Under the pieces are notes generated by a model. That model made no database searches and was not told the origin of the DNA. It saw only the letters and a list, made by a program, of their open reading frames with translations. Source: Streptomyces venezuelae (GTDB lineage: Bacteria; Actinomycetota; Actinomycetes; Streptomycetales; Streptomycetaceae). From it: a DNA stretch of 64,000 nt. The stretch is from assembly GCF_008642355.1 (NCBI RefSeq), contig NZ_CP029193.1, positions 6,472,001-6,536,000 on the forward strand, in the 5' to 3' direction. The position numbers and the translations under genes are program-made. Shown piece by piece: positions 34,561-43,259 of the stretch (the first letter of the stretch is position 1; each line of letters opens with the position of its first letter).

Positions 34561-35313
34561 TCACCTGCGCGGCCGGTGGGAGAACGCCGCCCGCAGCTCC
34601 GGGTCGCCCGTGGCGCGGACCCCGCGCACGGCGACGGCCGTGAGCTCCTCGCCGCCCGCGGCCACCGCCCCGAGGAGCCGCTGGCCCGCGGGGGACGCCC
34701 ACCGCGTGTACGGATGCACCTCGACGCGCGCGATGACCAGGCACGCCGTGCACAGCAGCAGCGGCAGCGAGAACCAGACCGCGACCGGCACCTGCCCGGT
34801 CGCCGCCGGGCCATGAACGGGCATCAGCACCGCCACGGTGCCGAGGGCGAGCACCGCGCCTGTCGCCGCCCACACCTGCCGCACGGCGGCCGCGACCCCC
34901 GCGCCGAGTCCGTCGGGGACGGCGAGTCCCGCCGCGACGAGCCCGTCCGCGAGCGCCCGCACCGGGTCGGCGGTCGCCGCGCCACAACGTATCGGCGCTA
35001 TCCGCGACTGCCCGGCCGGGCCGATCGCGCCGAGCACCGAGCGCTCCATGTCGTCGCGGGCCACCGGGTCGACGACGGTCGCCCAGCCGGTGTGCGCGAT
35101 CAGCAGCCGGCGCGCCCTGGCCATCGCGACGAGCGTCACGTCGGCGACCCGGGAGGGGCCTCCGGACAGGAACGCCGTCTCGTACAGGGTGAGTTCGCGC
35201 CCGTGGTCCGCGGACCGCTCCTGGGTGGCGGCGCGGCTCGTGGCGAGGCAGAGCCGGCCACAGGACAGACCGGCGGCGGCGCAGGCGAGGAGGAGCAGAG
35301 GGACCCAGAACAT
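34561..35313 (-). CDS. TIGR04222-domain membrane protein (no Cys tail)
   Basis: Membrane protein of 250 residues: an N-terminal helix, a cytoplasmic TIGR04222 region with LTLYETAFLSGGPSRVADVTLVAM near residue 42, then two adjacent helices (VLALGTVAVLMPV and PVAVWFSLPLLLCTACLVI). It ends in a short basic tail and lacks the Gly/Cys-rich extension of its paralogue at 36278-37321. Shared order and domain make the two paralogous. It is the last gene of the minus-strand block with DUF4142 and DUF692. The function of the family is unknown. Confidence 0.7.
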   Translation of the reverse strand: MFWVPLLLLACAAAGLSCGRLCLATSRAATQERSADHGRELTLYETAFLSGGPSRVADVTLVAMARARRLLIAHTGWATVVDPVARDDMERSVLGAIGPAGQSRIAPIRCGAATADPVRALADGLVAAGLAVPDGLGAGVAAAVRQVWAATGAVLALGTVAVLMPVHGPAATGQVPVAVWFSLPLLLCTACLVIARVEVHPYTRWASPAGQRLLGAVAAGGEELTAVAVRGVRATGDPELRAAFSHRPRR

Positions 35314-35406
35314 GGCGGTTTTCTATGCGACCGCGCCGTATTCCGCCATGGCGTTTCCAGAATGTGGACGCGTGGTGACGGGTCGATAACGTTCCGTTTC
35401 TCTCGG

Positions 35407-36162
35407 TCAGTCCCTCTCGGCCCTGGGCCGGGACGCCGCGGGCGGCAGCGGGAACGTGGGCGAGGGGGTGACCGGGGTCGCCGAGCCGGGGGCGTCCGTG
35501 GGGCCCGGCGGGGCGGGCGAGCGGGTCGCGGGGGCATCTGGGCCGGTGGTCGCCGCGTCCCGGGCGAGGCCCTCGAAGTCGACGAGGCCGGTCTGCTCCA
35601 GGACCGTGATGTGGTCGAGGACGGTCGTGTTCGCGTCGTCCGCCAGATCGCGCACGAGTGAGTTGCGGGTGTTCGCGCGCACGTCGGCGACGACGGAGAA
35701 CACCTTGCCGTGCGCGCGGCGCAGGATGTTCGCGAACTCCTCGTTGTACGTCTCGCCGCGGGCGCCGCTCAACTGCGCCAGCCAGTCGCGCTGTTGGTCG
35801 TTCGGCTGGCTGGGCAGTTCGAGGTCGAGCCGGGTGGCGACCTCGCGTACCCGCGCGTCGAGGAACGTGTGGCCCTCCACGAGGTGCTTGCCCGCGGTCC
35901 GCACGGCCTTCGTCGTGCCGCGTTCCTCGGCCTGCTGCCCGGCGGGCAGCTCCCACAGCCCCGCGAGGCGGACTTTGGTGATGAAGTCCCGGTCCAGGGC
36001 GGACAGCGGCCCGAAGTCGGTGGACACGGTGTCGGCGTCGAGCAGGTCGAGGGGCGTGCCCGAGCGGTCCTCGTAGGACCAGAGGGGGAAGAGCAGCGCG
36101 GCCACGGTCGCGACGAGTCCCGCGACGATGAGGCCGGTGCCGTTGACGGTTCGTAATCGCAT
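35407..36162 (-). CDS. DUF4142 protein with TTA codon
   Basis: Exported or membrane-anchored protein, 251 residues: N-terminal helix (GTGLIVAGLVATVAALLFPLW), then a DUF4142 four-helix domain (about 50-190, LSALDRDFITKVRLAGLWELPAGQQAEERG), and a Pro/Thr/Ala-rich C-tail. It is about half identical to the DUF4142 protein at 38715-39482, so the two arose by duplication. Codon 3 is TTA (36154-36156), placing translation under the rare leucyl tRNA BldA. ATG at 36162 has AGGAGG upstream. Role unknown, perhaps cell-envelope. Confidence 0.8.
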   Translation of the reverse strand: MRLRTVNGTGLIVAGLVATVAALLFPLWSYEDRSGTPLDLLDADTVSTDFGPLSALDRDFITKVRLAGLWELPAGQQAEERGTTKAVRTAGKHLVEGHTFLDARVREVATRLDLELPSQPNDQQRDWLAQLSGARGETYNEEFANILRRAHGKVFSVVADVRANTRNSLVRDLADDANTTVLDHITVLEQTGLVDFEGLARDAATTGPDAPATRSPAPPGPTDAPGSATPVTPSPTFPLPPAASRPRAERD

Positions 36163-36247
36163 GGTGCCTCCTGGTGCGGCACCGCACGTTAGTGCGCGGG
36201 GGGAGGGGCACGGTCCGATACGGCCGGGAGTACGTCACCTGCCGTAC

Positions 36248-36271
36248 CGGGCCCATGGGTTGTTGGGCCCG
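36248..36271 (-). terminator. Hairpin after Cys-rich TIGR04222 gene
   Basis: 7-bp repeat CGGGCCC / GGGCCCG with a 10-nt loop, 7 nt past the stop of the 36278-37321 gene. It separates this gene from the downstream DUF4142 gene, so the block may be two transcripts. Confidence 0.45.
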
Positions 36272-36277
36272 CCCCGC

Positions 36278-37321
36278 TCAGGACGAGCCGCCCCCTCCGC
36301 CCCCGCAGGACGAGCCCCCGCCGCCGCCTCCGCCGCAGGAGGAGCCGCCGCCCCCGCCGCACGACGAGCCGCCGCCCGAGCAGGAGGGCCCGCCGCTGCC
36401 CGAGCAGGCGAAACCGCCGTCCTCGCCCGTGTCCAGGCCGCACCAGGCCGGAGTGCCGCCGCCTCCCGAGTTCCACGCCGCCGCGTTCTGGTGCCCGGCA
36501 CGACCGGGGTCGGCGGGGGCCGGGGGCGGGGTCCGGACGCGGGCCGCCGCGATCAGGTGGGACCGGATCTCCGGGTGCGCCCGCGAGAGGCCGCGCGTCG
36601 CCACCTGGTGCGCCGCGCCCGGCAGATGACGCGTCGAGGCGACGTACTGCCGCAGCGCGTACCGCCCCGCCAGCGTGATCTGCTTCGACGTGACCGCGAG
36701 GCAGACCGCGCCGCTCACGATGCCGAACACGGCGCCGGGAAGCATGACCAGGATGTCGACGAGCGGCGACCGCGAACCGCCCGGCAGCGCGATGTCACTG
36801 GCGGACAGCAGCAGTGCCGCGGCGGCGCACGCCACGAATCCGAGCGAGGTCAGGGCGATCTGCGTCCCCGCCCACGCGCGCCACTTCCGCCGGCGGCCCG
36901 GCCGCACCAGGAGCCCGCGCCGGGCGAGCGCCTCGCCCGTCTCCTGCACCGGCAGGCTGCGCATCACGGTGATCCGCAGCCAGTGCAGGGCACCACTGGG
37001 CGCCGCGGCGTGCGCGTCGACGACCGCCTGCTCGGCGGCGTTCCGGCCGACGGGACCGGTGATCCCGACGACGCCGGGACCCGCCACGACCAGCCGCCCG
37101 TCCTCGTGGAGGCCCGCGATCAGCGTGTCCGCGACGCGGGCGGGGCCACCGGCGAGGAACGCGGCCTCCAGCGTCCCGCGGACGTACACCCCGTGCTCGG
37201 CGTCGAGCGGCTGCCGCCCCCGGTACGGGGACCCGGCGCGGCGGGCCGCCGCCACGCCCCGGATCAGCTCGGCGGCTGCGAGCGAGACCACGACCGTGTA
37301 CACCATCGCCACGACGGTCAT
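36278..37321 (-). CDS. TIGR04222 membrane protein with Gly/Cys-rich tail
   Basis: Membrane protein of 347 residues. The N-terminal helix is followed by the TIGR04222 segment (VYVRGTLEAAFLAGGPARVADTLIAGL), a central pair of helices (about 145-200) and an extremely biased C-terminus. The last 55 residues repeat SSCGGGGG and hold six Cys at about 294, 306, 314, 321, 329 and 339. Such tails are characteristic of TIGR04222 proteins. It starts 4 nt after the DUF692 gene stop, so the two are translationally coupled. The tail is a good candidate substrate for the DUF692 enzyme, which in known systems modifies Cys residues. This role is inference. Confidence 0.75.
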   Translation of the reverse strand: MTVVAMVYTVVVSLAAAELIRGVAAARRAGSPYRGRQPLDAEHGVYVRGTLEAAFLAGGPARVADTLIAGLHEDGRLVVAGPGVVGITGPVGRNAAEQAVVDAHAAAPSGALHWLRITVMRSLPVQETGEALARRGLLVRPGRRRKWRAWAGTQIALTSLGFVACAAAALLLSASDIALPGGSRSPLVDILVMLPGAVFGIVSGAVCLAVTSKQITLAGRYALRQYVASTRHLPGAAHQVATRGLSRAHPEIRSHLIAAARVRTPPPAPADPGRAGHQNAAAWNSGGGGTPAWCGLDTGEDGGFACSGSGGPSCSGGGSSCGGGGGSSCGGGGGGGSSCGGGGGGSS

Positions 37322-37325
37322 GACG

Positions 37326-38633
37326 TCACCGCCTCGACAGGACCCGGCGGGTGGCGTGCAGCAGCCGCGCCGCGGGCCGCCGCGAGAGCGGGGCGGGCCC
37401 GGAACGCTCCAGCCACCAGTCCCGCAACTTCCGTCGGGCATCCGCTTCCCCGGGGCGTCCCGCCAGCATCAGGTGCTCGGCGAAGGCCAGCGCGTCGTGC
37501 CGGTAGCCACCGGTCATGGGCCGCCTGCGCGCGTACGCGAGGAACTCGTCGCGGTATGCCGCGCCGAGGATCTCCGGCAGCTCCGGCGCGACCTTCGCGA
37601 CGACGTCCGCCCGCTTGGCGGCCAGCGCGTGGCTCTGCACCTTCAGGCGCGCATGGTCGAAGCCCTCGGGCGCCGGGGTGCCGGCGACGAGTGCGGACAG
37701 GAGGGCGGCCTGGGCGACGGCGGTGCGCTGACGGGCGGCGTCGGAGGCGGCGGGGACGGCACGGTCCTCGGCGCCGCCGAAGTCCGGGTCCGCGGCGTCG
37801 GACGTCTTCACCGTCGCCCGGATGGCGTCCAACTCCCGCGCCAGCTCGCCCGGTTCGGGAAAGTTCTCGTCGCGCTCCAGGAGGACCCCGGGCGGGGAGA
37901 CGCGCGACGCCAGGTCGGCGAGGATCGCCAGCACCGGCTCCGGCACCGGGTGCGCGTGGCTGTCGTGCCAGACCCCGTCCCGCTCGAATCCGCCCGCCAC
38001 GTGGACGTACGCGATCGCCTCGACCGGCAGTTCGTCCAGCGCCTTGGCCGGGTCCTCGCCGCGGTTGACGTGGTTGGTGTGGAGGTTGGCGACGTCGATG
38101 AGGAGCCGTACACCGGTGCGCTCCACCAGCTCGTACAGGAACTGCCCCTCCGTCATCTCCTCGCCCGGCCAGGAGATCAGCGCCGCGATGTTCTCGACGG
38201 CGAGCGGCACGGGCAGCGCGTCCTGGGCGATCCGGACGTTCTCGCACAGGACGTCCAGCGCGTCGCGCGTGCGCGGCACCGGCAGCAGGTGCCCCGCTTC
38301 GAGCGGCTGCGTCGCGGTGAGGGCGCCGCCCGCCCGTACGTACGCGATGTGCTCGGTGACCAGCGGCGCCCCGAGTGCCTCGGCGCGTTCGGCCAGCGCC
38401 GTGAGACGCCCCTGGTCGGGGCGGTCCGCGCCGCCGAGGCCCAGCGAGACGCCGTGCGGCACCACGGTCACACCGCGCTCGCGCAGCCGCAGCAGCGAGT
38501 CGGGCAGATGCCCGGGACACACGTTCTCCGCGACGACCTCGACCCAGTCGATGCCCGGCATGTCCTCCACGGCGCCCGCGATCTCGGGCCGCCAGCCGAT
38601 CCCCGTCCCCAGCCGCGCAGTCAGCTGCCCCAT
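37326..38633 (-). CDS. DUF692 (multinuclear non-heme iron oxidase) with C-terminal extra domain
   Basis: Enzyme of 435 residues. The N-terminal 255 residues are a DUF692/MNIO TIM barrel with the expected metal-binding residues in place: HG at 60-61, EH at 94-95, EN at 147-148, D180/N183/H185, H211, D224/H226 and E253. Known members modify Cys in RiPP precursors. The C-terminal 130 residues ([32 protein letters not shown]...DALAFAEHL) resemble a DUF2063-type partner domain fused in. ATG at 38633 has GGGGGA upstream. It is followed after 4 nt by the Cys-rich TIGR04222 gene. DUF692 is certain; the partner domain and substrate are inferred. Confidence 0.8.
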   Translation of the reverse strand: MGQLTARLGTGIGWRPEIAGAVEDMPGIDWVEVVAENVCPGHLPDSLLRLRERGVTVVPHGVSLGLGGADRPDQGRLTALAERAEALGAPLVTEHIAYVRAGGALTATQPLEAGHLLPVPRTRDALDVLCENVRIAQDALPVPLAVENIAALISWPGEEMTEGQFLYELVERTGVRLLIDVANLHTNHVNRGEDPAKALDELPVEAIAYVHVAGGFERDGVWHDSHAHPVPEPVLAILADLASRVSPPGVLLERDENFPEPGELARELDAIRATVKTSDAADPDFGGAEDRAVPAASDAARQRTAVAQAALLSALVAGTPAPEGFDHARLKVQSHALAAKRADVVAKVAPELPEILGAAYRDEFLAYARRRPMTGGYRHDALAFAEHLMLAGRPGEADARRKLRDWWLERSGPAPLSRRPAARLLHATRRVLSRR

Positions 38634-38714
38634 GTCCGTTCCCCCTTCGTCCCCCGTTGCCAGGACCATGGCCCAGGCCGTTCGGGTCGAACCCTCGGGG
38701 GGAGACGTTCAGAG

Positions 38715-39482
38715 CTACATTTGAGGTTCCGGCCGACCGGTGTTGATCTCCCCGGGCGGCCCCGGCGAAGGCCTCGACGTCGTGGAGACGTCGCCGCTCG
38801 GCCCGGCGGGCGCGGGCTCGGGGGGTGCGGCTCCGGAGGGCTTGGGCGGTCCCGTGGGGCTGGCGGTCGCGGTCGACGCGGCGCCGTTCGCGATTCCGTC
38901 GAAGTCGACGAGCCCGGTGGCCTCCAGCATCGTGATGTGGTCGAGGACGGTCTGGTTGGAGTCCGTCGCGAGCTGCCGGATCAGCGAGTTGCGGGTGCTG
39001 TCGCGGACCTGCGCGATGACACCGAAGACCTTCCCGTGCGAGACGCGCAGCAGGTTCGCGAACTTCCGCTGGTACGTCTCGCCGCTCGCCGCCGACAGTT
39101 CGTCCAGCCAGCCCTGCTGCTCGTCGGTGGGCTGGTTGGGCAGCTCGACGCCGAGCTGCGCGGCGACGCTCCGCACCCGCTTGTCGAGGTCGGTGTGCCC
39201 GACGATGAGGTGGTCGCCCGCCTCCTTGATGGCCTCGGTCGGCGCGCGCTCGACGGCCTGCTGCCCCGCGGGTATCTCCCACAGCCCGGCGAGCCGCACC
39301 TTCACGAGCAGGTCCCGGTCGGCCGCGGACAGCGGCCCCCACTGCGTGGCCACGGACCCGGCGGCCAGATTGGCGGGCCCGGTGCTCGACCGGTCGGCGT
39401 AGGACCACACGGGGAACGCGATGGCCCCCAGCGTGGCGACGAGTGCCGCGATGATCAGAGCCGTGCCGTTGACGCGCCGCAA
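38715..39482 (-). CDS. DUF4142 protein
   Basis: Paralogue of the DUF4142 protein at 35407-36162, 255 residues: N-terminal membrane helix (GTALIIAALVATLGAIAFPVW), DUF4142 helical domain (LSAADRDLLVKVRLAGLWEIPAGQQAVER ... TVLDHITMLEATGLVDFDGIA), then a Pro/Ser/Thr/Gly-rich tail of about 65 residues. The start codon is TTG at 39482 with GGGAGG upstream. As first gene of the minus-strand block it lies 81 nt before the DUF692 gene. It is likely on the outer face of the membrane. Function unknown. Confidence 0.8.
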   Translation of the reverse strand: MRRVNGTALIIAALVATLGAIAFPVWSYADRSSTGPANLAAGSVATQWGPLSAADRDLLVKVRLAGLWEIPAGQQAVERAPTEAIKEAGDHLIVGHTDLDKRVRSVAAQLGVELPNQPTDEQQGWLDELSAASGETYQRKFANLLRVSHGKVFGVIAQVRDSTRNSLIRQLATDSNQTVLDHITMLEATGLVDFDGIANGAASTATASPTGPPKPSGAAPPEPAPAGPSGDVSTTSRPSPGPPGEINTGRPEPQM

Positions 39483-39569
39483 GATGCCTCCCGTGGTGCT
39501 CCCGTGTCGCCGGTGGTACCGGGGAGTACGGAAGATACGGGCGGGGTGTTCAGTGGCGCGAGAGGTCGG

Positions 39570-40325
39570 TCAGGATCGTTGCCCGCGTCCGGGGCGGAGG
39601 GCCGGGTGGTCGGCCACCACCGTGCAGGAACCCGGGGTGATCTCGGTGAAGCCCGCGTCGCGGACCACCGGGAGACCGCTCGTCGTGAGGTCGCTCCACT
39701 GTGCCGCGCCGGCCGTGCGGACCGAGAGGGGGAAGCCCGCGGCGCGCCAGGCCGTGCGGTCCTCGGGGGACAGCTCCCACCAGGCCAGCTGCGCGCCGTG
39801 CCCGGCCTGGGCCATCGACTTGCCCGCCGACATGTCGACCTCGGGGCTCATCCACAGGACGGGGTGCGCCGGGTCGGGTCCTGCCGGGGGCTCCGGGTCG
39901 TCGAGTTCCGTGCCCGAGACCTGCAGGCGCGCCAGGTCCTTGGGCCAGCCGTCGAGGGGCACCGGCGGATAGACCCGTACCTCCGCCGACTTGCCGGTGA
40001 CCGTGATGCCCGGCAGCGCCTCCGCCCTGCGCCACTCCGCGCCGCGCGCCCTGCGCACCACCTTGCGGATCCGGGCGTCCTGCCAGTCGCGCATCGCCTG
40101 CGCCCACGGGCCCTCGCCGAGGGACCGCTCGTCGCTCAGGATGGTCAGGACGGCGCGGGCCGCGGTCTCCAGGGCGTCCGTGCGGGCCGGGGGAGCGGCG
40201 CGTTCGATGCGGGCGACGAGCGGCAGCACGAACTGCGGTGCCTCGTCGCGTGACGTGCTCTCGTGGCGGAACGGGCTGTCCTGCGGGTCCGGTGCGTCGG
40301 GGGTGGTCGGTTCTTCGTTGCTCAC
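39570..40325 (-). CDS. Pth2-like peptidyl-tRNA hydrolase family protein
   Basis: Soluble protein of 251 residues. The C-terminal part reads VDMSAGKSMAQAGHGAQLAWWELS, the Lys/Gln/His signature of the PTH2 (Bit1) family, then SVRTAGAAQWSDL and VVRDAGFTEITPGSCTVVADHP. A long N-terminal region (about 1-155) precedes it. It may release peptides from peptidyl-tRNA, though bacteria usually use Pth1. GTG at 40325 is taken from the family-like MSNEE start; the ribosome-binding site is weak. It diverges from the ABC gene at 40377. Confidence 0.75.
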   Translation of the reverse strand: MSNEEPTTPDAPDPQDSPFRHESTSRDEAPQFVLPLVARIERAAPPARTDALETAARAVLTILSDERSLGEGPWAQAMRDWQDARIRKVVRRARGAEWRRAEALPGITVTGKSAEVRVYPPVPLDGWPKDLARLQVSGTELDDPEPPAGPDPAHPVLWMSPEVDMSAGKSMAQAGHGAQLAWWELSPEDRTAWRAAGFPLSVRTAGAAQWSDLTTSGLPVVRDAGFTEITPGSCTVVADHPALRPGRGQRS

Positions 40326-40376
40326 GTCCGTCAGTCTGCCAGCCGGGTGCGGCGGCCGGTGCGCGAGGATGACCCC

Positions 40377-41300
40377 ATGGAACGTGATCTTGCGGTGCGG
40401 CTCGACGGGGTGGGCCGTCGCTACGGCATGGGCGGCCCGTGGGTGCTGCGCCATGTCGACCTCGGCATACGGACGGGCTCCCTGGTGCGTGTCGAAGGAG
40501 CCAACGGGTCGGGAAAGTCGACCCTGTTGAGGTTGCTCGCCGGGATCGACGCGCCGTCCGAGGGGCGGGTGTCCGGGCGTCGGCGCACGGCGTTCGTCCC
40601 CGAACGGTTCCCCGCGGCCCTGCCGTTCACCGCCCTCGGCTACCTCACGCACATGGGCCGCGTGCACGGTCTCGGGGCCGGGGCGGCGCGGCGGCGCGCG
40701 AGCGAGTGGCTGGAGCTGTTCGGCGCCGGCGGGTACGGGCGTACGCCGCTGTCGGAGCTGTCCAAGGGCAGCAGCCAGAAGGTCGCCGTGGCGCAGGCGC
40801 TGCTCGCCGAGCCCGACCTGCTGGTCCTCGACGAGGCATGGACGGGTTTGGACGCACCCGCCCGTGCCGCGCTCGACCGCGCGGTGGCCGACCGTACGGC
40901 GGCGGGCGGCGCCGTGGCCTTCGTCGACCACGACCCGTCGCGGCTCCGCGGGATGGCGGACGAGACGTACGCGGTGGTCGGCACGGCACTCAACCGGCGT
41001 ACGGCAGAGGGAACGTCGGCATCGGGCGGCGCGCGTGTCCGGGGCGGGCCCGTCGTCCTCGTCGAGGTCCAGGGGCCGCGGGGCGCGGAGCTGCCGGAGG
41101 CGGTGGCGGAGTCGGTCGTGCGGTGGCTGCCCGCTGCGCCCGACGGCACCACACGGCTCACCGTCCCCCGGCCCCACTCCGACCGCATCCTGCGGGAACT
41201 CCTGACCGCGCGACCGCCGTGGCACGTGGTGGCGGTGAGCGCGACGGCCGACGCGGGCTCCCGGGAAGCGCCCGGCGAAGGGCGCGGTGAGGAGCTGTGA
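40377..41300 (+). CDS. ABC transporter ATP-binding protein
   Basis: ATPase of 307 residues: Walker A GANGSGKST, a degenerate signature LSKGSSQKVAVAQAL, Walker B LLVLDEAWTGLD and His in FVDHDP. About 100 extra residues after the ABC domain are Ala/Val-rich and not recognised. ATG at 40377 has GAGGAT 8 nt upstream. The stop overlaps the start of the next permease (TGATG), forming a two-gene exporter-like system. The substrate is unknown. The start is well clear of the divergent gene. Confidence 0.8.
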   Translation: MERDLAVRLDGVGRRYGMGGPWVLRHVDLGIRTGSLVRVEGANGSGKSTLLRLLAGIDAPSEGRVSGRRRTAFVPERFPAALPFTALGYLTHMGRVHGLGAGAARRRASEWLELFGAGGYGRTPLSELSKGSSQKVAVAQALLAEPDLLVLDEAWTGLDAPARAALDRAVADRTAAGGAVAFVDHDPSRLRGMADETYAVVGTALNRRTAEGTSASGGARVRGGPVVLVEVQGPRGAELPEAVAESVVRWLPAAPDGTTRLTVPRPHSDRILRELLTARPPWHVVAVSATADAGSREAPGEGRGEEL

Positions 41301-41986
41301 TGGCCGCGCCGTCCCCGCTGCCCGCTCTGCTGCGCTACCAGACGGCCCTGCTCGTACGTTCCCAGCGCTGGCTTCCGCCCGTGATCCTCTACGCCGTCTT
41401 CCTCGGCATCGGGGTGCAGGGCGGGCAGCCGATCCTCGACTCCCTCGCGTACGCCGCCGGGGCGCTGCTGCCCGTCGCTGCCTGGCTGGTCCGGGTCTGC
41501 GTGTCCAATGAGCCGCCCGCGGCGCGGAGTTGTTCCGCCGCGGCGGCGGGGCCGGGGCGGGCGCATCTCGCGTCGCTGCTGGCGGCACTCCTCGCGGCGA
41601 CCGCGCTGGGCGGGGTGGCGGCCGTCGTCGTCACAGCCATCAGCGACGCCACGAGCACGAACGCGCGGGTGCCGGTGCCGCGGCTCTCCGCGGGTGCGGT
41701 CGGGCTGCTCGCGATGCTGGTCAGCGCGCTGCTCGGCACAGCGCTCGGGGCGCTCGCGAACTGGCCGCTGCTGCGTTCCGCGGGTCGGGCCGTGCCCGCG
41801 ATGCTGCTCGGCGCGCTGCTCCTGCTCGTCACCACGGGCTCCCCGGTGAAGTCGGTCCTCACCGACCTGACCACGGGGTCACGGGAGGGCGTGGTGCCGC
41901 TGCCGCTGGGCGCGTCGGCCGGGGCACTCGCCGTCGCGGCGGCGGCGATGTGGGCGGCGTGCGCGCTGAGTTCGCGGCGGGGGTGA
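41300..41986 (+). CDS. ABC transporter permease-like membrane protein
   Basis: Integral membrane protein of 228 residues with six predicted helices, Ala/Leu/Val-rich throughout. ATG at 41300 overlaps the preceding TGA and has AGGAG at 41290-41294; GTG at 41297 would be only 2 nt from that site. It has no recognisable conserved motif, but the coupling with an ATPase points to the membrane partner of a small ABC exporter. It may equally be ABC-2-like. No cargo is suggested by the neighbours. Confidence 0.65.
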   Translation: MAAPSPLPALLRYQTALLVRSQRWLPPVILYAVFLGIGVQGGQPILDSLAYAAGALLPVAAWLVRVCVSNEPPAARSCSAAAAGPGRAHLASLLAALLAATALGGVAAVVVTAISDATSTNARVPVPRLSAGAVGLLAMLVSALLGTALGALANWPLLRSAGRAVPAMLLGALLLLVTTGSPVKSVLTDLTTGSREGVVPLPLGASAGALAVAAAAMWAACALSSRRG

Positions 41987-42096
41987 GGCGGAGCGGAGCG
42001 GACTTCGGCGCGCGCGGTGGGGCGCGGTGTGGTGCGGAGAGGTCGGGCGAAGTGCGGCGAGGTGCCGTGCGGGGCGCCGACTCGGGGCGGGCGGCA

Positions 42097-42279
42097 TCAT
42101 CCCGAGCACGCGGCCCGCTCCGCCTCCCGCCACTCGCACACCGGGCAGAGCGTGCTGCCCTTGTGGGACTCGGGGTACTCCGTGGGCGCCCGGCAGAGCA
42201 CACACTCGGCGACGGCTTCCGACGCGCCTGCCTCCATGCCGCTGCCCGTGCTCCCGTCGCTCTCGTCCTCATCCCTCAT
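42097..42279 (-). CDS. Small zinc-ribbon-like protein
   Basis: 60-residue acidic protein with two CxxC pairs (AECVLCRAP and LCPVCEWREAER) and a further Cys near the end, consistent with a small zinc ribbon. ATG at 42279 is 9 nt from the next stop upstream, so it may be co-transcribed with the deacetylase at 42289-43167. No homologue was identified by eye. It could be a regulatory or adaptor peptide; alternatively just a conserved hypothetical. Confidence 0.55.
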   Translation of the reverse strand: MRDEDESDGSTGSGMEAGASEAVAECVLCRAPTEYPESHKGSTLCPVCEWREAERAACSG

Positions 42280-42288
42280 GTCCCCACC

Positions 42289-43167
42289 CTAACCACGCAC
42301 CCCCACGCTCCCCGCCGCCCCGATCTGCTCCGACACCCGGACGAAACGGAAGCCGCGTTCCCGTAGCTCCGGGACGATCGTGCGCAGGGCGCGTTCCGTC
42401 GTGGGGGCCGCGCTGCGTGTGCAGTGCATGACGACCACCGAGCCGGGCCGGACGCCGTCGAGGACCTGCCTGGCCACCGCCGCCGGGTCCGTCGCGAAGG
42501 CGTCGCCGCTGACCACGTCCCACTGCACGGCGGTGACGCCGCCGGGGGCGAGGGCGCGCAGGGCCCGCTGGTCGTAGCAGCCGCCGGGGAAGCGGAAGTA
42601 CGGCACCCGGCGCTCGACCCCGGCCGCGCGGAACGCGGCGAACGCGCGCTCCATGTCGGCGCGCATGCGGGCGGCGGGAACGGTCGGCAGTCCGTAGCAG
42701 CGGCCGGTGAAGGCGTGGTGGCTGTACGAGTGGTTGGCGACCTCGAAGAGCGGGTCGCGGCCGATGGCCCTGGCCTGCGCCGGGTACTCCTCGGCCCACC
42801 GCCCCGTCATGAAGAACGTCGCGGGCACCTTCAGCCGCCGCAACGTGGCGACCAGCGCGGGGTTGTCGAACCGTTCACCGGCCGCCGCGCGCGGCCCCTG
42901 GTCCGCGGTCATGTCGGCGTCGAAGGTGAGGGCGACGGTACGGCCGCGGGAGCGGGGGCCGTTCTCGAACACGGGGGTCAGGCCGGACGGGCCGGGGGCC
43001 AGTGTGGGCGGGGCGGGCGGCGAGGGGGCCGCGGCGCTCGCCGGGGGGTGGGCGGGGCGGCCCACCTCGCCGGATGTCTCACCGGCGCATCCGGCCAGGG
43101 CGGCGAGGGCGGCGGTCAGGGTGCCGAGGGCGCAGAGCGTGGCGCGTCTCCGTACGAGAGTGATCAC
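42289..43167 (-). CDS. Polysaccharide deacetylase lipoprotein (CE4/NodB)
   Basis: Exported carbohydrate esterase of 292 residues. The signal peptide ends in lipobox LAALAGC, followed by a Pro/Ala-rich linker. The CE4 motifs are TFDADM (catalytic Asp and metal Asp), HSYSHH (metal His pair), RFPGGCYD, DVVSGD and VVMHCT. It probably deacetylates GlcNAc-containing polymers such as peptidoglycan or chitin, outside the cell. GTG at 43167 has no ribosome-binding site; the unusually AT-rich upstream stretch 43168-43212 may drive a leaderless message. Confidence 0.8.
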   Translation of the reverse strand: MITLVRRRATLCALGTLTAALAALAGCAGETSGEVGRPAHPPASAAAPSPPAPPTLAPGPSGLTPVFENGPRSRGRTVALTFDADMTADQGPRAAAGERFDNPALVATLRRLKVPATFFMTGRWAEEYPAQARAIGRDPLFEVANHSYSHHAFTGRCYGLPTVPAARMRADMERAFAAFRAAGVERRVPYFRFPGGCYDQRALRALAPGGVTAVQWDVVSGDAFATDPAAVARQVLDGVRPGSVVVMHCTRSAAPTTERALRTIVPELRERGFRFVRVSEQIGAAGSVGVRG

Positions 43168-43217
43168 ACACTGAACATAAATGTGGAAATGCGATAAATA
43201 GGGTTATAGGGCGGCTC

Positions 43218-43251
43218 CGGTCCGGGGCGCCACCCGTATGGGCTCGGACCG
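43218..43251 (-). terminator. Hairpin after the alpha/beta-hydrolase gene
   Basis: 7-bp repeat CGGTCCG / CGGACCG with a GGG/CCC inner pairing, 9 nt beyond the stop of the minus-strand hydrolase at 43260. Moderate terminator candidate. Confidence 0.45.
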
Positions 43252-43259
43252 CGCGGCGC

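Noticed and set aside
36675..40253. Very long plus-strand open frame opposite the DUF692/TIGR04222/DUF4142 genes
   Set aside because: Antisense shadow of high-GC codon bias: Arg/Pro/Ala-rich, no domains, spans several real genes.
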